Shown here: piece by piece, positions 5,284-6,624 of the stretch | Layout of the letters: every line of letters begins with the position of its first letter | Numbering within the stretch: position 1 is the stretch's first letter | Assembly: GCA_021772595.1 (NCBI GenBank) | Contig: JAJFLS010000766.1 | Coordinates: forward strand, 1 to 6,624 | DNA: 6,624 bases | Direction: 5' to 3' | Source: Opitutales bacterium | Lineage (GTDB): Bacteria > Verrucomicrobiota > Verrucomicrobiia > Opitutales > Opitutaceae | Translations under genes and position numbers: made by a program | Notes under the pieces: model-generated | Databases searched by the model: none | What the model saw: the letters and a program-made list of their open reading frames with translations, nothing else | Told to the model about the DNA's origin: nothing

Positions 5284-6624
5284 ATGTTTCGAGCTGCCTA
5301 CCTCTCGCTTTTCCTCTTCTTGATCACCTTCGCCGCTGCCGCTGACGAGAAGCCCAATTTCATCATCATCTTCGTTGACGACCTCGGCTACAACGACGTC
5401 GGGGCCTACGGCTCCAAACTCCACCGCACGCCCAACATCGATCGCATGGCCGAGGAAGGGCGGAAGTTCAGCGACTTCTACGTGACCAGCGGCGTTTGCA
5501 CGCCATCGCGTTCGTCCCTCATGACTGGCTGCTACCCGAAGCGCATCGGAATGCACGAGAACGAAAAAGGCCAGTGGGTCCTCTTCCCCGGAAATCAACG
5601 TGGCCTCAATTCTGAAGAAATCACCCTCCCCGAAATCCTCAAAGAGCAAGGCTACGCCACCGGCATCATCGGCAAATGGCATCTCGGCGACCAGCCGGAG
5701 TTCTTCCCCAAAAAACATGGTTTCGACTCCTACTACGGCATCCCCTACTCCAACGATATGGGCATGATGAACGGCGCCGCGAAAGTCATTCGAAATCGCG
5801 GCTATCCACCCCTACCGCTCATGCGCGACAACGATATCATCGAACTCGAGCCCGACCAGCGATTGATCACGCAAAAGTATACGCACGAAGTCAAAAAGTG
5901 GATACGCTCCCACAAGGACGGGCCCTTCTTCCTCTACTTTCCCCATTCAATGCCGCACGCGCCGCAATTTTCATCCGAGAAATTCGACGGGAAATCCGCC
6001 AACGGGAAATGGGGAGACGCCGTCGAAGAGGTCGACTGGTCGGTCGGCGAGGTTTTCAAGGAACTGAAAGCCCAAGGGATCGACGACAACACTATGGTCG
6101 TTTTCCTCTCCGACAACGGCGGCGCCATGAATTGGGGAGCCAGCAACAGTCCTCTCCGAGGCGGCAAGGGCACCACCCTCGAAGGCGGCCAACGGGTCCC
6201 CTTCATCATCCGTTATCCTGGACAAGTCCCTGCCAATTCAAAGAACAACCAATTGGCCACCTCCATGGACCTCCTTCCTACCATCGCTAAACTCGCCGGA
6301 GGCAAAGCGCCTACCGATCGCATCATCGACGGTAAAGACATCTGGCCCCTGCTCTCCGGTAAGGAAGAAGCCAAATCTCCCCATAGAGCTTTCTACTATT
6401 ACTATCGCGGGGAACTTCAAGCCGTCCGAAGCGGCAATTGGAAACTGCACGTCTCACGCACGCAAGATCGACGCGGCAAGGAAATCAATCATCCCACACA
6501 ACTCTACAATTTGAGGAAAGACATTGGCGAAGCCCACAAAGTCGCCGAAGCCAACCCCAAAGTAGTCAAACGCCTCGAAGCGCTTCTTGCGAAAGCGCGC
6601 AAAGACCTCGGCGACGATCACCCC
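5284..6624 (+). CDS. Exported type I sulfatase (arylsulfatase A/GALNS-like), 3' end beyond the window
   Basis: The frame is open for 447 codons to the window edge. Residues 1-20 (MFRAAYLSLFLFLITFAAAA) form a signal peptide, with cleavage probably before DEKPN, so the enzyme acts in the periplasm or beyond. The N-terminal 'FIIIFVDDLGYNDVG' gives metal ligands Asp32 and Asp33. The activation signature 'GVCTPSRSSLMTG' has the formylglycine Cys at 72 and Arg at 76. The second signature is 'GYATGIIGKWHLGD'. 'LSDNGG' supplies the C-side metal-binding Asp-Asn and 'SPLRGGKGTTLEGGQRVP' the usual Lys-bearing loop. The end 'ARKDLGDDHP' resembles the final part of related proteins, so perhaps 15-40 residues are missing. 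It belongs to a different subfamily from sulfatase 1. No Shine-Dalgarno sequence is seen, and only 39 bases separate it from the palindromic element, which may affect its expression. Sulfate-ester substrate unknown. Confidence 0.96.
   Translation, partial: MFRAAYLSLFLFLITFAAAADEKPNFIIIFVDDLGYNDVGAYGSKLHRTPNIDRMAEEGRKFSDFYVTSGVCTPSRSSLMTGCYPKRIGMHENEKGQWVLFPGNQRGLNSEEITLPEILKEQGYATGIIGKWHLGDQPEFFPKKHGFDSYYGIPYSNDMGMMNGAAKVIRNRGYPPLPLMRDNDIIELEPDQRLITQKYTHEVKKWIRSHKDGPFFLYFPHSMPHAPQFSSEKFDGKSANGKWGDAVEEVDWSVGEVFKELKAQGIDDNTMVVFLSDNGGAMNWGASNSPLRGGKGTTLEGGQRVPFIIRYPGQVPANSKNNQLATSMDLLPTIAKLAGGKAPTDRIIDGKDIWPLLSGKEEAKSPHRAFYYYYRGELQAVRSGNWKLHVSRTQDRRGKEINHPTQLYNLRKDIGEAHKVAEANPKVVKRLEALLAKARKDLGDDHP

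Noticed and set aside
5182..5718. Minus-strand 178-codon open frame
   Set aside because: It is antisense to sulfatase 2, whose frame holds the signal peptide and both sulfatase signatures.
5676..6290. Plus-strand 204-codon frame rich in Arg, Pro and His
   Set aside because: It is an out-of-frame shadow of sulfatase 2; the composition is typical of a shifted frame in a GC-rich gene.

Overview
The window looks like part of a carbohydrate-utilisation locus from a Gram-negative bacterium, most likely a member of Verrucomicrobiota (Opitutae-like). The phylum call is an inference. It rests on the N-terminus of the TonB-dependent receptor, where the mature protein begins with a 'TLDPFTV' segment followed by 'MATNSISGTRVNTLIKDIP', a style I associate with Opitutae receptors. 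The LacI-type regulator with a lengthened hinge and the absence of clear Shine-Dalgarno sequences are compatible with it. No rRNA or other lineage marker is present to confirm it.

Layout: (1) 1-809, minus strand: the first 269 codons of a TonB-dependent outer-membrane receptor, running off the left edge. (2) 810-1032: a divergent, partly AT-rich control region with a perfect 6-bp-stem hairpin and candidate operator half-sites. (3) 1033-2049, plus: a LacI-family regulator. (4) about 2140-3588, plus: a type I (formylglycine) sulfatase with no visible signal peptide. (5) 3573-5012, plus: an MFS transporter of the GPH (MelB-like) sugar:cation symporter family whose start overlaps or abuts the sulfatase stop. 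(6) 5005-5244: a 240-bp palindromic element with 32-bp terminal inverted repeats (30/32 match) and a second, inner pair of inverted repeats, most like a MITE or large ERIC-type repeat. Its left end carries the stop codon of the transporter. (7) 5284-6624, plus: a second type I sulfatase with a clear signal peptide, running off the right edge and probably only a few tens of residues short of its end.

How the genes may work together (inference): the receptor imports a sulfated glycan fragment across the outer membrane. The exported sulfatase removes sulfate in the periplasm. The GPH transporter carries a small, possibly still sulfated, sugar across the inner membrane. The leaderless sulfatase, probably translationally coupled to that transporter, removes sulfate in the cytoplasm. 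The LacI regulator would sense a sugar signal; a 13-bp sequence found in inverted orientation upstream of both the regulator/receptor pair and the sulfatase-transporter pair is a candidate binding site. There is no glycoside hydrolase, SusD homologue or sulfatase-maturation enzyme in the window, so the substrate cannot be named.

The strongest unexplained structure is the 240-bp palindromic element between the transporter and the second sulfatase.
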